46,858 bases of DNA from the NCBI GenBank assembly GCA_903921675.1, contig CAIXQW010000161.1:1-46858 (forward strand), in the 5' to 3' direction. Within the stretch, counting starts at the first letter, position 1; each line of letters begins with the position of its first letter. This DNA comes from an uncultured bacterium. GTDB taxonomy: Bacteria > Bacteroidota > Bacteroidia > Chitinophagales > Chitinophagaceae. Below the pieces are notes generated by a model. The model did not search any database, had not been told where the DNA came from, and was given only the letters and a program-made list of their open reading frames with translations. Shown piece by piece: positions 15,688 to 25,711 of the stretch. Made by a program: the position numbers and the translations under genes.

Positions 15688-16236
15688 ATGAAATATTTAA
15701 TTGTAATTACTATGCTATTTGGACTATTTAAAACAAACACTGCGGAGGCGCAAAATATACCTGCATCCATATACGATTTCAAAGTAGAAGCATTGGATGG
15801 TTCTATAATAGACTTTAGTAAGTTTAAAGGAAAGAAAATTTTGATAGTAAATACTGCTAGTAAATGTGGTTATACTCCACAATACGAAGGATTGGAAAAG
15901 CTGTATGAACAATACAAAGACAAATTAGTAATTGTTGGGTTCCCAAGTAATAATTTTTTATTACAAGAGCCAGGAAGCAATGCAAATATTGCAGAGTTTT
16001 GTAAAAAGAATTATGGAGTTACTTTTTTAATGGCAGCCAAGATAGATGTAAAAGGTAGGTCTGCCCACCCGATTTATACATGGCTTACACAAAAGCAATA
16101 CAACAAATTTGACAATAGCGTTGTAAAATGGAATTTCCAAAAATATTTAATAGACGAAAAAGGAAATTTGGTGAACATGTTTGCACCTAGTGTAGAACCA
16201 ATGAGCCCAGAAATTGTAAATGCTATTAAAAAATAA
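15688..16236 (+). CDS. Exported glutathione peroxidase-family (thiol peroxidase) protein
   Basis: A 182-residue protein. Residues 1-22 form a signal peptide (ending TAEAQ), so the enzyme acts outside the cytoplasm. The catalytic motif NTASKCGYTPQYEGLE supplies Cys60 (Cys-type, not selenocysteine), and WNFQKYL holds the conserved Trp and Asn. Bacterial Cys-type members are usually thioredoxin-dependent peroxidases that reduce hydrogen peroxide and lipid peroxides. The usual central motif GFPCNQF is GFPSNNF here. Convergent with the DUF502 gene. Confidence 0.88.
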   Translation: MKYLIVITMLFGLFKTNTAEAQNIPASIYDFKVEALDGSIIDFSKFKGKKILIVNTASKCGYTPQYEGLEKLYEQYKDKLVIVGFPSNNFLLQEPGSNANIAEFCKKNYGVTFLMAAKIDVKGRSAHPIYTWLTQKQYNKFDNSVVKWNFQKYLIDEKGNLVNMFAPSVEPMSPEIVNAIKK

Positions 16237-16253
16237 TTTATTTTTTTGCTATG

Positions 16254-16871
16254 CTAAATTTTATTTTCTTCTAGCTCTTCATATCCTGCTACCCCACCCG
16301 ATATTGCCATCTTCATCGCATCGGAAGCACTAATATCTGTAATAGGTATTACATTATCTTTATGCACAATTACTGTAACACCACTAACGGCATAGCTATG
16401 TGGCATATAAACTGTCATTAAATTAATATCGCCTAGCAATTCTAAATTCTCCTGTGTAATAAATCCTATTTGCCATAACTCAGGATTGCTACGCATCAAC
16501 ACTCGCACTGGTTTTGTAAACTTGCGTTTGTTACCAGCAAAGGCTTCAAAAAAATCTTTTACAGTACTATAAATAAATTTTACACCCGGTGCCTTTTCTA
16601 GCATTTGGTCAAAAAATTTAAATAACCTACCAGTTATAAAATTGCTACTCAAATAGCCAATAATAATTAATGCCACAATGATAATGACAAACCCCAGTCC
16701 TTTGTTGTGCGAAACTGTATTGCCAAATCTATCTTGCGTAGTAAATATTGGCAACAAATTATCTATAGAACTAAAAAGCCAATATATTAAGTAAACTGTT
16801 ACTACCACCGGAGCAACTACTAATACACCTTGTAAGAAAAAAGTAAGTAATCTTTTTAAAGAAGTACGCAT
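16254..16871 (-). CDS. DUF502 family membrane protein
   Basis: A 205-residue inner-membrane protein. The start MRTSLKRLLTFFLQGVLVVAP leads into a first membrane helix (about 10-32), and a second helix (about 58-78) follows. The soluble part has the family signatures APGVKFIYSTVKDFFEAF and YMPHSYAVSGVTVIV. The open frame extends upstream to 17174 but that part overlaps the divergent hydrolase gene and is not protein-like, so ATG 16871 is used. The function of DUF502 proteins is not established. Confidence 0.85.
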   Translation of the reverse strand: MRTSLKRLLTFFLQGVLVVAPVVVTVYLIYWLFSSIDNLLPIFTTQDRFGNTVSHNKGLGFVIIIVALIIIGYLSSNFITGRLFKFFDQMLEKAPGVKFIYSTVKDFFEAFAGNKRKFTKPVRVLMRSNPELWQIGFITQENLELLGDINLMTVYMPHSYAVSGVTVIVHKDNVIPITDISASDAMKMAISGGVAGYEELEENKI

Positions 16872-16916
16872 GCTGCAAAGATGAATAAATATTTTATAAA
16901 CTACGCAATAATATTT

Positions 16917-16943
16917 TTGTATGAATTTGTATTTATACATTTG
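16917..16943 (+). promoter_or_regulatory. Promoter of the alpha/beta hydrolase gene
   Basis: TTG at 16917-16919, 16 bases, then TACATTTG at 16936-16943. This is close to the Bacteroidota consensus. The -7 element ends four bases before the ATG at 16948, so the transcript would be leaderless or nearly so. Confidence 0.5.
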
Positions 16944-16947
16944 TGTT

Positions 16948-17895
16948 ATGAAGAAAATTGTAATATTTTGTTTAAGCATTTTGTTTCCCTTTATAATAAA
17001 AGCGCGTATGAAAGTGGTAAAACGCTTTAATAGCAAGGAAATGATAATGGAAAACAAACTACATGGTACACTTACCACACCTGTACAAGGCGGAAATTTT
17101 CCAATAGTTATTTTAATAGCAGGCAGCGGCCCTACAGATAGAAATGGCAATAATAATATGGGGCTAAGTACCAATGGCTATGCAAAGCTAGCGGACTCTT
17201 TGGCCATGCATGGCATTGCTATGTTTAGATACGATAAGCGTGGCGTGGCAGAAAGCTTGGATAGTAATATGAAAGAAACAGATGTAAATTTTGATTCTTT
17301 TATAAATGATGCAAAAGCTATCATTAAAGAATTAAAAGCACAACAACAGTTTTCTAAAATAATAGTAGCAGGCCATAGCGAAGGCTCTTTGATAGGCATG
17401 CGCTGCCTAGCAGATGCAGATGCTTACATATCTATATCCGGAGTAGCAGAAGGTGTAGATAAAACATTAAAAACACAATTGAAAGGAAAACTTGGCCCAT
17501 TGGAACCATTGGTGTACAAGCAATTGGATAGTTTGAAAAATGGTAAAACAGTAACTTGCGCAGCACCAAGCTTGATGAGTTTGTTTAGACCAAGTGTGCA
17601 ACCATTTATGATTAGCTGGATGCAATACAACCCTAGTGCAGAAATCAAAAAAATTAAAAAACCAATACTAATTGTACAAGGCACAAAAGATTTACAAGTG
17701 GCTACTATTAATGGACAAAACTTAAAAAAGGCAAATCCAAAAGCAAAGTTAGTTTTAGTAAAAAACATGAACCACTGCTTAGTAACAATAGATGGTGGCA
17801 ACGACGAAAATTATTTATCTTACAACGAACCAAATAGAGAACTAACACCATTGCTAGTAAAAAGTATTGTGCAATTTTGTAGCAGTTTAAAATAA
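16948..17895 (+). CDS. Exported alpha/beta hydrolase
   Basis: A 315-residue serine hydrolase with a signal-like N terminus (MKKIVIFCLSILFPFIIKA). Alpha/beta-fold landmarks are IAGSGPTDRNGN (oxyanion region), RYDKRGVAES, the nucleophile elbow VAGHSEGSLIG and the catalytic His in VKNMNHCL, with Asp probably in GTKDLQVA. Bacteroidota relatives are annotated as dienelactone-hydrolase-like or acyl-peptidase-like hydrolases; the substrate is unknown. ATG 16948 is chosen for the signal peptide; the ATG at 16921 lies before the promoter's -7 element. Confidence 0.83.
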   Translation: MKKIVIFCLSILFPFIIKARMKVVKRFNSKEMIMENKLHGTLTTPVQGGNFPIVILIAGSGPTDRNGNNNMGLSTNGYAKLADSLAMHGIAMFRYDKRGVAESLDSNMKETDVNFDSFINDAKAIIKELKAQQQFSKIIVAGHSEGSLIGMRCLADADAYISISGVAEGVDKTLKTQLKGKLGPLEPLVYKQLDSLKNGKTVTCAAPSLMSLFRPSVQPFMISWMQYNPSAEIKKIKKPILIVQGTKDLQVATINGQNLKKANPKAKLVLVKNMNHCLVTIDGGNDENYLSYNEPNRELTPLLVKSIVQFCSSLK

Positions 17896-17923
17896 CTAAT
17901 TTAACATCTCCGTTTATTATTGC

Positions 17924-18481
17924 ATGCATACCATAGAACCTTATTACAATTGGCAGTATTTATATAATTCTGAAACAGACGAATTATCGCCGTATTATGG
18001 CGAAGAGCACAGCCTTTTTGAATTTAGCAATACCGTTTACAATTTTTATGTACACCCACAATGGGATGCTTTTGGCAGCGAGAATTTGTACCTAAAAATT
18101 TTATTTGTAGACTACGAAGATGGCTACTGCATTATAGAAATGATAGGCGAATGGAATGATGCGATTATTAATGATAGCATGACGCTAAAAAGAAATATTA
18201 TAGATGTAATGATTAAACAAAAAATTTATAAATACATCTTTATTACAGAAAATGTGCTGAACTACCACAGCGGCGGCGATGAATACTACGAAGAATGGTA
18301 TGATGATATTAAAGACGAAGGTGGATATATTGTATTTTTAAACCTACCTGAAAGCAGCCAATACGATTTTGTGCGCGGCAAAATAAGGCACTATGTGCAA
18401 CTAAACGAAGTGATTGAATGGCGCACCATGAAGCCTAATTTATTAGTAGAAAAAATTGAAGGACAGATGCTGTTGGGATGA
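17924..18481 (+). CDS. Hypothetical acidic protein
   Basis: A 185-residue protein with no signal peptide or membrane segment. It is unusually rich in Tyr, Trp, Asp and Glu, for example PYYNWQYLYNSETDELSPYY near the N terminus and GGDEYYEEWYDDIKDEGGY in the middle. Predicted alternating strands and a helix (LKRNIIDVMIKQKIYKYIF) suggest a compact alpha/beta domain. It follows the hydrolase gene by 28 bases and may be co-transcribed, ending at the strong hairpin at 18611-18650. I do not recognise a family. Confidence 0.7.
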   Translation: MHTIEPYYNWQYLYNSETDELSPYYGEEHSLFEFSNTVYNFYVHPQWDAFGSENLYLKILFVDYEDGYCIIEMIGEWNDAIINDSMTLKRNIIDVMIKQKIYKYIFITENVLNYHSGGDEYYEEWYDDIKDEGGYIVFLNLPESSQYDFVRGKIRHYVQLNEVIEWRTMKPNLLVEKIEGQMLLG

Positions 18482-18610
18482 TGATTAAAATAAAATACAT
18501 TTATAAATAAAACATTAAATGAACCTTGTGATAATTATCTGTTTTATTTTTTTAAGTTTTTTTTGTTACAAGTATAAATCCATATAATATTTTGTCAGCC
18601 CCTTCCCCAT

Positions 18611-18650
18611 AAACACACAAGGCGATAATTTCTTATCGCCTTGTGTGTTT
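18611..18650. terminator. Strong bidirectional terminator
   Basis: AAACACACAAGGCGATAA (18611-18628) pairs perfectly over 18 bp with TTATCGCCTTGTGTGTTT (18633-18650) around the loop TTTC. It lies between two convergent genes and can stop transcription from both sides. Confidence 0.9.
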
Positions 18651-18668
18651 ATTATATTTTAATTACTT

Positions 18669-21600
18669 TTATTGTATCACCAATTTATGGACATACATCG
18701 CTTGATGCTCGTCTGTAATTTGTATAGTATATGTTGCAGTTGGTAAGTGCTCTAGGTGTAATGTTTTCTTAGCTTTTTTACCATTTACTTCCATCATATC
18801 TCTTACTACAATTTGGCCTAAATCGTTAAGTATTCTTACTTGTAATAAGCCTATTGCTTTATCGCTATCTATATTAATGGTAACTATACCATTACTAGGG
18901 TTTGGATAAATACCAATCGATTGCCCCAATTGTACGCTTGCTAAATTTTCTGGTGCTTGTAATATTACTGCTGTTGCATAGCGGCAGCCTTTACTATCTG
19001 TAACCATCAAACTATATGTGCCAGCACCAAGACCAGTAAATACATTACTAGTTTGCACTTGTCCACCATTGATTGAGTACATATAGGTTGGCGTTCCACC
19101 AATCACATTAATAGTAATAGTACCTGTGTTTGGAGATGTTGTACCAGTTAATTGCAATACTGGAGGTTCTGTTATAGTACCTAAAGTAGTAACTGTGCAA
19201 TTATTTACATCCTTTGCCATTAAAGTATAAGTGCCAGCACCAAGGCCATTAAAGTAATAATAGGTACCGTAAGGGCTTGGTAAATTTGTGTATTGATATG
19301 GAGCTAAACCACCATTAGCATTTATAGCTATATTACCATTTAATTGGCCATTGCAATCAATATTATTGGTAACCAAAGTAATAGTAATAGGCTGTGGAGT
19401 AGTTAATTTTATTACTGTGTTAGCGGTACAATTATTTGCGTCTTTTACTTGTATGGTATAGTTGGCACCGCATAAATTACTAAATGTGCTGTTTGCTTGA
19501 TATGCACCTCCATTTAACGAATAAGTATATGCACTTACACCAGCATTTGCAATGCCTATTACTGTACCATCGCAAGTATTATAACATTTAGGATCTGTAA
19601 ATGCAGAACTTATAAGATTTAAACTACCACTTAAAGTTAAATCCGCCACCACAGTAGTAGTTACATTATCTACATCTTTTGCTGTAATAGTATACACACC
19701 AGCAGCTAAATTATTAAATTGAGCATTGCTACCAAATGCACCACCATTAATGCTATATTGATAAGGTTGTGTACCATTCTGCGCTATTGCTGTAATGCTA
19801 CCATTGTTCATGCCAGGACAAGCTTGCACTAAAGATGGAGCCGTAACTGTAATAGGCACCACTATCAACACTGTATAGGTATGGCATGCGCTACAGCCTT
19901 GTGCATCTTGTGTACACACTGTGTAAGTACCAAAACATAAGTTAGGGAAATTAGACCCTGCACCAAAAGCACCACCATTAATACTATATTGGTAAGGTCC
20001 TACACCGCCACTTGCTGTAGCATTAATGTAACCTGTACAGATAGTTGCACTTGGTGTACTAAAGCCTGTTGTAGCCACAGCCAATGAAGAATTAATTATC
20101 GTTACTACTGTAGTATTGGTTATATTAATTGCATCTTTTGCACCAATAGTATAAGTACCAGCAGCTAAGCCCGTAAATAAATTATTAATGCTATAAGCAC
20201 CACCATTAATATTGTATGCATACGGAGGAGTACCACCCACTACATTACCTGTGATAGTACCATTGGCACTTCCTACACAAGCTGTAGTCGTAGCTCCGTA
20301 TACTGTAATAAAGTTTAAGCTATTAATAATTGCAGTGGTGCATACAGAACAGTTATTTGCATCAGTTACACAAAGCGTATATAAACCAGTACATAAGTTA
20401 GAAAATGTACCGGTTGATTGCACTGCGCCGCCATTTATAGAATAAGTATAGGCTCCAGTGCCACCAGTTGCAGAAGCACTTACACTACCATTACATCCAC
20501 CAGTATTATCAATAGAAGTGTTGGTTAATACAATAGGTGTAGGTTGTGTAATAGTTATAGTTGTAGAAGCACTACAACCACTTGCACTAGTTGCAGAAAC
20601 TGTATAATTTCCTGCAGTTACGTTAGTGAAGTTACCAGTAGTATTTGCATTAGCACCATTCAATGTATAAGTATATCCAATGCCTGCATTTGCAGTTACG
20701 TTACCACCAGCACCATTACATAAAATAGATGTAGAAGTAGAAGTCATGGTTACAGGTGCAGTAGTAATAGGTACTGCTACTTTTGCGGTAGCACAACCAG
20801 AACTGATTCTCCAATCATAAAAATAACGATAACCATTATTATTACCTGATACATTTTTAAAGATAGAAATTACCCCTGGTATTGTATATGGAAAAGAAGA
20901 GCCAGAAGTATTTCTGTATAATGATGTAACTGTAGAACCTGTTGCAATCATTTTATAAGTTTTAGTAGCAGGGCAAGTAATATTTAAAAGTACTGGTACT
21001 TTTGTATTTACCTGAGCAGCTGTAACTGTAATGCTTGCTGTGCCAATACTAGCGCTTGTGATAGAGTCTTGTATATTTACTACTACATTACCTGCAGAAC
21101 CGGGATAAACAAAAACAGTATCAATTGTAAGATCTGTAGATACTTTAAAATATAATCCACTAGATAATGTATTGCTGGTAGATGTACCACCAATAGAATA
21201 ATCTACAGCGCCTACTGTATACTTTGTAGAAGAACCAGAGTTTACATAAAAAGTGGCACTGCTAGCAACATTTGTAGTAAACGGATTGCCTGTAAATACA
21301 GGCGTAGTTGCTGTAGGAGTATTATACCAATTCATGGTGCCTATTCCATTTGCGGTAAGCGTTACTTGACCACCACTACATATTGTAGTATTGCCAGATA
21401 CTGAATTTACACCATAACTATACACTGCTACTATATTACTTGTATCAGACATTCCAGAAGTTGCACACGTTACATAGGCTCTGTAATACATTACACCAGA
21501 AGTAGCAGGTGCAGAATAACTAATGCCGTTATTTACACCTACTGCATTTCCCCATGCAATTTGATCTGCAGAAGACTCCCATTGTACAGAAATACCTGTA

Positions 21601-22697
21601 CCTGTTGTAGCTCCATTTAAGAATAATGTTTTAGACCCAGAGCATAATGTATCTGTGTTTGACAAAGTAATTGCCCCAGCAAATGGAGTACCACTGCATG
21701 GCGCCACAGATGTGCATCCAAGACTATTTAGCAATGGATATCTAGCTCCACCTACTGCAAATAATGCTCCCATTCTTGTTGCTTGTCCTGCGGTAAACAT
21801 ATTCATACATGCATCATCTACATAGTCCATATAGTTCATAAACATAACACCCGGTGCAGCTGTTTGACATGCATCTAACAATGGGTAAGTAGGGCAACCA
21901 TAATTATTATCTCCTTGGTCTGGCGTATCACCTACCAAATCGCCAGTACCAGCACCTGCACCGCTACATGCACCACCATCGTCTGCCCATATATGGCGCA
22001 TATTCAACCAATGTCCTACTTCGTGAGTAGCTGTTCTACCTATATCATAAGAACCTCCACCAGGATTAGGGCTCAACATACTACCTACAGAAGTATACAA
22101 TACTACCACACCATCTGTTGCAGCTGCACCACCAGGAAACTGCGCATAGCCTAATAAACTACTACCTAGATTACATACCCAAATATTTAAATACTGATCT
22201 CTAGGCCAAGCATCGTGCCCACCACTAGAAGCAAATTTTATATTATTATTGGTACTAAAACTTGTTACTGTAGTTGGTGTATGTGTAATACCAGTTGTAG
22301 TATTACCCAATGGGTCGCGCACTGCTAAGCAAAACTGAATTTGTGTATTAGCCGCTAATCCAGAAAATGCTGCAGGTGTATTTGTCGCATCTGTGTTTAA
22401 ATGCGCAAAGTCTAAGTTTAGCTGATTCAACTGTGCAATACATTGGGCATCAGAAATATTTTGTGCTGCTGTATTGTACACCACATGAAACACAACTGGT
22501 ATTGTAACTATTGTTCTTGTTTTTTTACCAGCAGCAAACTGTTGTGCCTGCATATTGATAGCATCCATTTTTTGCTGCAATGTTGGATCTGCAGCTAATT
22601 GATCTGCCAGATAATCCATAGAACCACAACTGCGTTGACCAAAACTATTGGCAATAACAAGAATACTAAAGACTGTAAATAGTAAAATCTTCTTCAT
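18669..22697 (-). CDS. Secreted M43-type zinc metalloprotease with SprB-like repeats and T9SS sorting domain
   Basis: A 1342-residue exported protein. Residues 1-21 are a signal peptide. About 60-330 form a pappalysin-type (M43) catalytic domain with HEVGHWLNMRH (His225, Glu226, His229, His235) and a downstream Met-turn (MFMNYMDYVDD). About 340-640 hold Ig/PKD-like segments. About 640-1250 hold roughly eight repeats of the SprB type, each with the pattern GG-x-x-P/A-Y-x-Y-x-N/I-N/G-G and a G-x-Y-T/S turn. The last 80 residues (GIYPNPSNGIVTINI to KLVIQ) are a type A T9SS sorting domain. It is probably a large surface or released protease; SprB repeats also occur in gliding adhesins. Confidence 0.88.
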   Translation of the reverse strand: MKKILLFTVFSILVIANSFGQRSCGSMDYLADQLAADPTLQQKMDAINMQAQQFAAGKKTRTIVTIPVVFHVVYNTAAQNISDAQCIAQLNQLNLDFAHLNTDATNTPAAFSGLAANTQIQFCLAVRDPLGNTTTGITHTPTTVTSFSTNNNIKFASSGGHDAWPRDQYLNIWVCNLGSSLLGYAQFPGGAAATDGVVVLYTSVGSMLSPNPGGGSYDIGRTATHEVGHWLNMRHIWADDGGACSGAGAGTGDLVGDTPDQGDNNYGCPTYPLLDACQTAAPGVMFMNYMDYVDDACMNMFTAGQATRMGALFAVGGARYPLLNSLGCTSVAPCSGTPFAGAITLSNTDTLCSGSKTLFLNGATTGTGISVQWESSADQIAWGNAVGVNNGISYSAPATSGVMYYRAYVTCATSGMSDTSNIVAVYSYGVNSVSGNTTICSGGQVTLTANGIGTMNWYNTPTATTPVFTGNPFTTNVASSATFYVNSGSSTKYTVGAVDYSIGGTSTSNTLSSGLYFKVSTDLTIDTVFVYPGSAGNVVVNIQDSITSASIGTASITVTAAQVNTKVPVLLNITCPATKTYKMIATGSTVTSLYRNTSGSSFPYTIPGVISIFKNVSGNNNGYRYFYDWRISSGCATAKVAVPITTAPVTMTSTSTSILCNGAGGNVTANAGIGYTYTLNGANANTTGNFTNVTAGNYTVSATSASGCSASTTITITQPTPIVLTNTSIDNTGGCNGSVSASATGGTGAYTYSINGGAVQSTGTFSNLCTGLYTLCVTDANNCSVCTTAIINSLNFITVYGATTTACVGSANGTITGNVVGGTPPYAYNINGGAYSINNLFTGLAAGTYTIGAKDAINITNTTVVTIINSSLAVATTGFSTPSATICTGYINATASGGVGPYQYSINGGAFGAGSNFPNLCFGTYTVCTQDAQGCSACHTYTVLIVVPITVTAPSLVQACPGMNNGSITAIAQNGTQPYQYSINGGAFGSNAQFNNLAAGVYTITAKDVDNVTTTVVADLTLSGSLNLISSAFTDPKCYNTCDGTVIGIANAGVSAYTYSLNGGAYQANSTFSNLCGANYTIQVKDANNCTANTVIKLTTPQPITITLVTNNIDCNGQLNGNIAINANGGLAPYQYTNLPSPYGTYYYFNGLGAGTYTLMAKDVNNCTVTTLGTITEPPVLQLTGTTSPNTGTITINVIGGTPTYMYSINGGQVQTSNVFTGLGAGTYSLMVTDSKGCRYATAVILQAPENLASVQLGQSIGIYPNPSNGIVTINIDSDKAIGLLQVRILNDLGQIVVRDMMEVNGKKAKKTLHLEHLPTATYTIQITDEHQAMYVHKLVIQ

Positions 22698-22833
22698 AAT
22701 AATAATGTAAGGCGTAAATTTAATAAAAGTATTGATTTAATTGCCTAAACAATATCATATATTATACAGAAAGAGGCGGAAGTAGGCAAATGAAATGTTT
22801 TTGAGTAGGAAAATTTATTTATTCAATTTTAAA

Positions 22834-22965
22834 GCTGTGATATTTGTTAAATGGAATGTTGATGCGGATATCCTTTGTTTATTTATAAGATACAATCTCT
22901 TATTTATATTTATGACTTTTCTCGTATATTACCTATAATCAGCGTTTTTTGATAAATATCACAGC
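22834..22965. promoter_or_regulatory. Inverted repeat pair with an FNR/CRP-like box upstream of sdhC
   Basis: The 327-base gap before sdhC holds two inverted 17-base copies: 22834-22850 (reverse complement TTAACAAATATCACAGC) and 22949-22965 (TTGATAAATATCACAGC). They agree at 15 of 17 positions. The second contains TTGATaaatATCAc, one mismatch from the FNR-type TTGAT-N4-ATCAA. Binding by a Crp/Fnr-family regulator is inference. Apart from the -7 element at 22986 I see nothing else in this gap. Confidence 0.5.
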
Positions 22966-22985
22966 CGCCCCAATTTTTACTACGG

Positions 22986-22993
22986 TATTTTTG
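22986..22993 (+). promoter_or_regulatory. Candidate -7 element of the sdhCAB operon
   Basis: TATTTTTG matches TAnnTTTG, 31 bases before the sdhC ATG, and lies 20 bases downstream of the FNR/CRP-like box. That spacing would suit a regulator acting near the -33 to -45 region. Confidence 0.45.
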
Positions 22994-23024
22994 TAAGTAC
23001 ACAATTTAACTTAGATTACATTTT

Positions 23025-23696
23025 ATGGCTCTAATGCAAGCTTTCCAAACCTCCATCGGCAAAAAACTAGTGATGGGTTTTACAGGATTATTTTTGATTT
23101 CTTTCTTGGTGATTCATGCTACCGTAAATGGTATGATTTTCTTTAACGACAATGGTGCCATGTTCAACGAATGGGCAAAATTCATGAGCCATAACTGGAT
23201 TGTTCGCTTTTTGGAATTAGGTTTATTTGCTGGATTTGTATTACATATCATACAAGGTTTTTCTTTAACACTAAAAAACCAAAAAACACGCAATACCAAA
23301 TATGCTGTAAACCCAGGTAATGCTACAAGCAAGTGGTATAGCCGTAGCATGGGTATTTTAGGTAGTTTATTATTAATCTTTTTATGTGTGCATCTTGGCC
23401 AATTTTGGTTAGAAACCAAGGTAGACCTTTACGGCGCGCAAGACCCAAGCTATAATTTATATGCAGAATTGCAAGAAACATTTGAGCATCTTTGGGTGGT
23501 AATTGTTTATTTAGTGGGTGTTGTAGCTTTGGCTTGGCATTTATTACATGGCTTCCCAAGTGCATTTCAAACATTAGGAATCAATAATTCTAAATACAAT
23601 GGCATCATCAAAATGCTAGGAACTGCTTTTTCTATAGTAGTGCCTCTGTTATTTGCATTAATGCCAATTGCATTGCATTTTCATTGGTTAAACTAA
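23025..23696 (+). CDS. sdhC: Succinate dehydrogenase cytochrome b subunit (b558 type)
   Basis: A 223-residue membrane anchor of complex II. Five hydrophobic helices are visible, and His residues in or next to them (VIHATVNG, FVLHIIQGF, CVHLGQFW, HLLHGF) can ligate the two haems b of this single-subunit di-haem anchor. It passes electrons from SdhB to the quinone pool. It is the first gene of the operon; sdhA follows after 39 bases. No separate SdhD is present, as expected for this type. Confidence 0.92.
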   Translation: MALMQAFQTSIGKKLVMGFTGLFLISFLVIHATVNGMIFFNDNGAMFNEWAKFMSHNWIVRFLELGLFAGFVLHIIQGFSLTLKNQKTRNTKYAVNPGNATSKWYSRSMGILGSLLLIFLCVHLGQFWLETKVDLYGAQDPSYNLYAELQETFEHLWVVIVYLVGVVALAWHLLHGFPSAFQTLGINNSKYNGIIKMLGTAFSIVVPLLFALMPIALHFHWLN

Positions 23697-23735
23697 TTAT
23701 TACTATTTATTACTAAAACAAAAAATTAAAACACA

Positions 23736-25709
23736 ATGGCTTTAGAAAGCAAAGTGCCTGTAGGCAATATGGATGAAAAGTGGAGCAAGTATAAAAGTAC
23801 CTGCAAACTTGTAAATCCTGCTAATAAAAGAAATATTGATATTATAGTTGTAGGTACTGGCTTGGCTGGTGCATCTGCTGCTGCTACGTTGGCAGAGTTA
23901 GGCTACAATGTAAAAGCGTTTTGCTTCCAAGATTCTGCGCGTCGTGCTCATAGCATTGCCGCACAAGGTGGTGTGAATGCTGCTAAAAACTATCAAAATG
24001 ATGGAGATAGCGTTTATCGTTTGTTTTACGACACTATCAAAGGTGGCGACTATCGTGCAAGAGAAGGTAATGTGCATCGCCTAGCAGAAGTAAGTGGTAA
24101 TATTATAGACCAATGCGTTGCGCAAGGTGTACCTTTTGCTCGCGAATATGGTGGAATGCTTAGCAATCGTAGCTTTGGTGGTACACAAGTACAACGTACT
24201 TTTTATGCGGCTGGGCAAACTGGTCAGCAGTTGTTATTAGGTGCTTATAGTGCTTTGAATCGCCAAATTGGTTTAGGAAAAGTAAAAATGTATGCTCGCC
24301 ACGAAATGCTAGATGTAGTAAAAGTAGATGGTGTAGCGCGTGGTATTATTGCTAAAAATTTAATTACTGGTAAATTAGAGCGCCATGGTGCACATGCAGT
24401 ATTACTTTGTACTGGTGGATATGGCAATGTATTTTTCTTAAGTACAAATGCCATGGGTAGCAATGTTACAGCAGCTTGGAAAGCACATAAACAAGGTGCG
24501 TTTTTTGGCAATCCTTGTTTTACGCAAATTCATCCTACCTGCATTCCTGTAAGTGGAGATCATCAAAGTAAGCTAACCTTAATGAGTGAAAGTTTGCGCA
24601 ATGATGGTAGAATTTGGGTACCTAAAAAACAAAATGATACGCGTAAAGCGGTAGATATTCCAGAAGAAGAAAGAGATTATTACTTAGAAAGAAGATATCC
24701 TGCCTTTGGTAACCTTGTACCACGCGATGTGGCTAGCCGTGCTGCTAAAGAGCGCTGCGATGCTGGCTATGGTGTAGGTACAAGCAAAATGGCTGTGTAT
24801 TTAGACTTTGCAAGTGCAATAGAAAGGTATGGTAATAAAGAAGCTACGAAACGTGGTATGCCAAATGCCGATAAAGCTACAATCATTGCTATGGGTAAAG
24901 AGGTAGTGAAGGAGCAATACGGTAATTTGTTTGAAATGTATGAAAAAATTACTGGCGAAAATCCGTATGAAATGCCAATGCGCATTTATCCAGCGGTGCA
25001 TTATACCATGGGTGGTTTATGGGTAAATTACGAATTGCAAACTACCGTAAAAGGATTGTACGCATTAGGTGAGGCTAATTTTAGTGATCATGGTGCCAAT
25101 CGCCTAGGTGCAAGTGCTTTGATGCAAGGATTAGCAGATGGTTACTTTGTAATCCCTTATACAATTGGTAATTATTTGGCAGATGAAATTCGCACACCAA
25201 AAATAGATATAAACCAAGAGGCATTTGTGCAAGCAGAAAAAGCTACACAAGACCGCATGGAAAAATTAATGAACATTAAAGGGCAACATACTGTAGACTA
25301 TTTCCATAAAAAATTAGGATTAATTATGTGGGAGAAATGCGGTATGGCACGCAATGCAGCTGGTCTTACAGAAGCAGTTGCAGAAATTCAAGCCTTACGT
25401 GCAGAGTTTTGGAAAGATGTAAAAATACCAGGAAGCATTAACGAGTTCAATCCAGAATTAGATAAAGCAGGCCGCGTTGCAGACTTTTTGGAATTGGGAG
25501 AATTGATGTGTAAAGATGCATTGCAACGCGAAGAAAGTTGTGGTGGGCATTTCCGTGAAGAGTATCAAGAGGCAGATGGCGAAGCAAAAAGAGATGATAC
25601 CAACTTTATGTATGTCTCCGCTTGGGAAAACACCGGTACAGACTGGACATTGCACAAAGAGAGTTTAGATTACGAAGTAATTCATCCAAGCCAAAGAAAT
25701 TATAAATAA
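23736..25709 (+). CDS. sdhA: Succinate dehydrogenase/fumarate reductase flavoprotein subunit
   Basis: A 657-residue catalytic subunit that oxidises succinate to fumarate (TCA cycle) using covalently bound FAD. The dinucleotide motif [19 protein letters not shown] is at about residues 38-57. [14 protein letters not shown] supplies His72, the usual FAD attachment residue. The active-site segment near [12 protein letters not shown] and the C-terminal [16 protein letters not shown] are typical of the Bacteroidota/epsilon long form. It sits between sdhC and an inserted small gene, with sdhB 478 bases further on instead of immediately next. Confidence 0.95.
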   Translation: MALESKVPVGNMDEKWSKYKSTCKLVNPANKRNIDIIVVGTGLAGASAAATLAELGYNVKAFCFQDSARRAHSIAAQGGVNAAKNYQNDGDSVYRLFYDTIKGGDYRAREGNVHRLAEVSGNIIDQCVAQGVPFAREYGGMLSNRSFGGTQVQRTFYAAGQTGQQLLLGAYSALNRQIGLGKVKMYARHEMLDVVKVDGVARGIIAKNLITGKLERHGAHAVLLCTGGYGNVFFLSTNAMGSNVTAAWKAHKQGAFFGNPCFTQIHPTCIPVSGDHQSKLTLMSESLRNDGRIWVPKKQNDTRKAVDIPEEERDYYLERRYPAFGNLVPRDVASRAAKERCDAGYGVGTSKMAVYLDFASAIERYGNKEATKRGMPNADKATIIAMGKEVVKEQYGNLFEMYEKITGENPYEMPMRIYPAVHYTMGGLWVNYELQTTVKGLYALGEANFSDHGANRLGASALMQGLADGYFVIPYTIGNYLADEIRTPKIDINQEAFVQAEKATQDRMEKLMNIKGQHTVDYFHKKLGLIMWEKCGMARNAAGLTEAVAEIQALRAEFWKDVKIPGSINEFNPELDKAGRVADFLELGELMCKDALQREESCGGHFREEYQEADGEAKRDDTNFMYVSAWENTGTDWTLHKESLDYEVIHPSQRNYK

Positions 25710-25711
25710 TA

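Noticed and set aside
16872-17174. Upstream extension of the DUF502 gene by 101 codons
   Set aside because: It lies antisense to the signal peptide and start of the alpha/beta hydrolase gene and across its promoter. The family start is MRTSLKRLLTFF at 16871.
18900-20750. CRISPR-like or DNA-repeat array in the minus-strand repeats
   Set aside because: The periodicity comes from diverged SprB-like protein repeats in one open frame. The DNA copies are irregular and there are no constant spacers.
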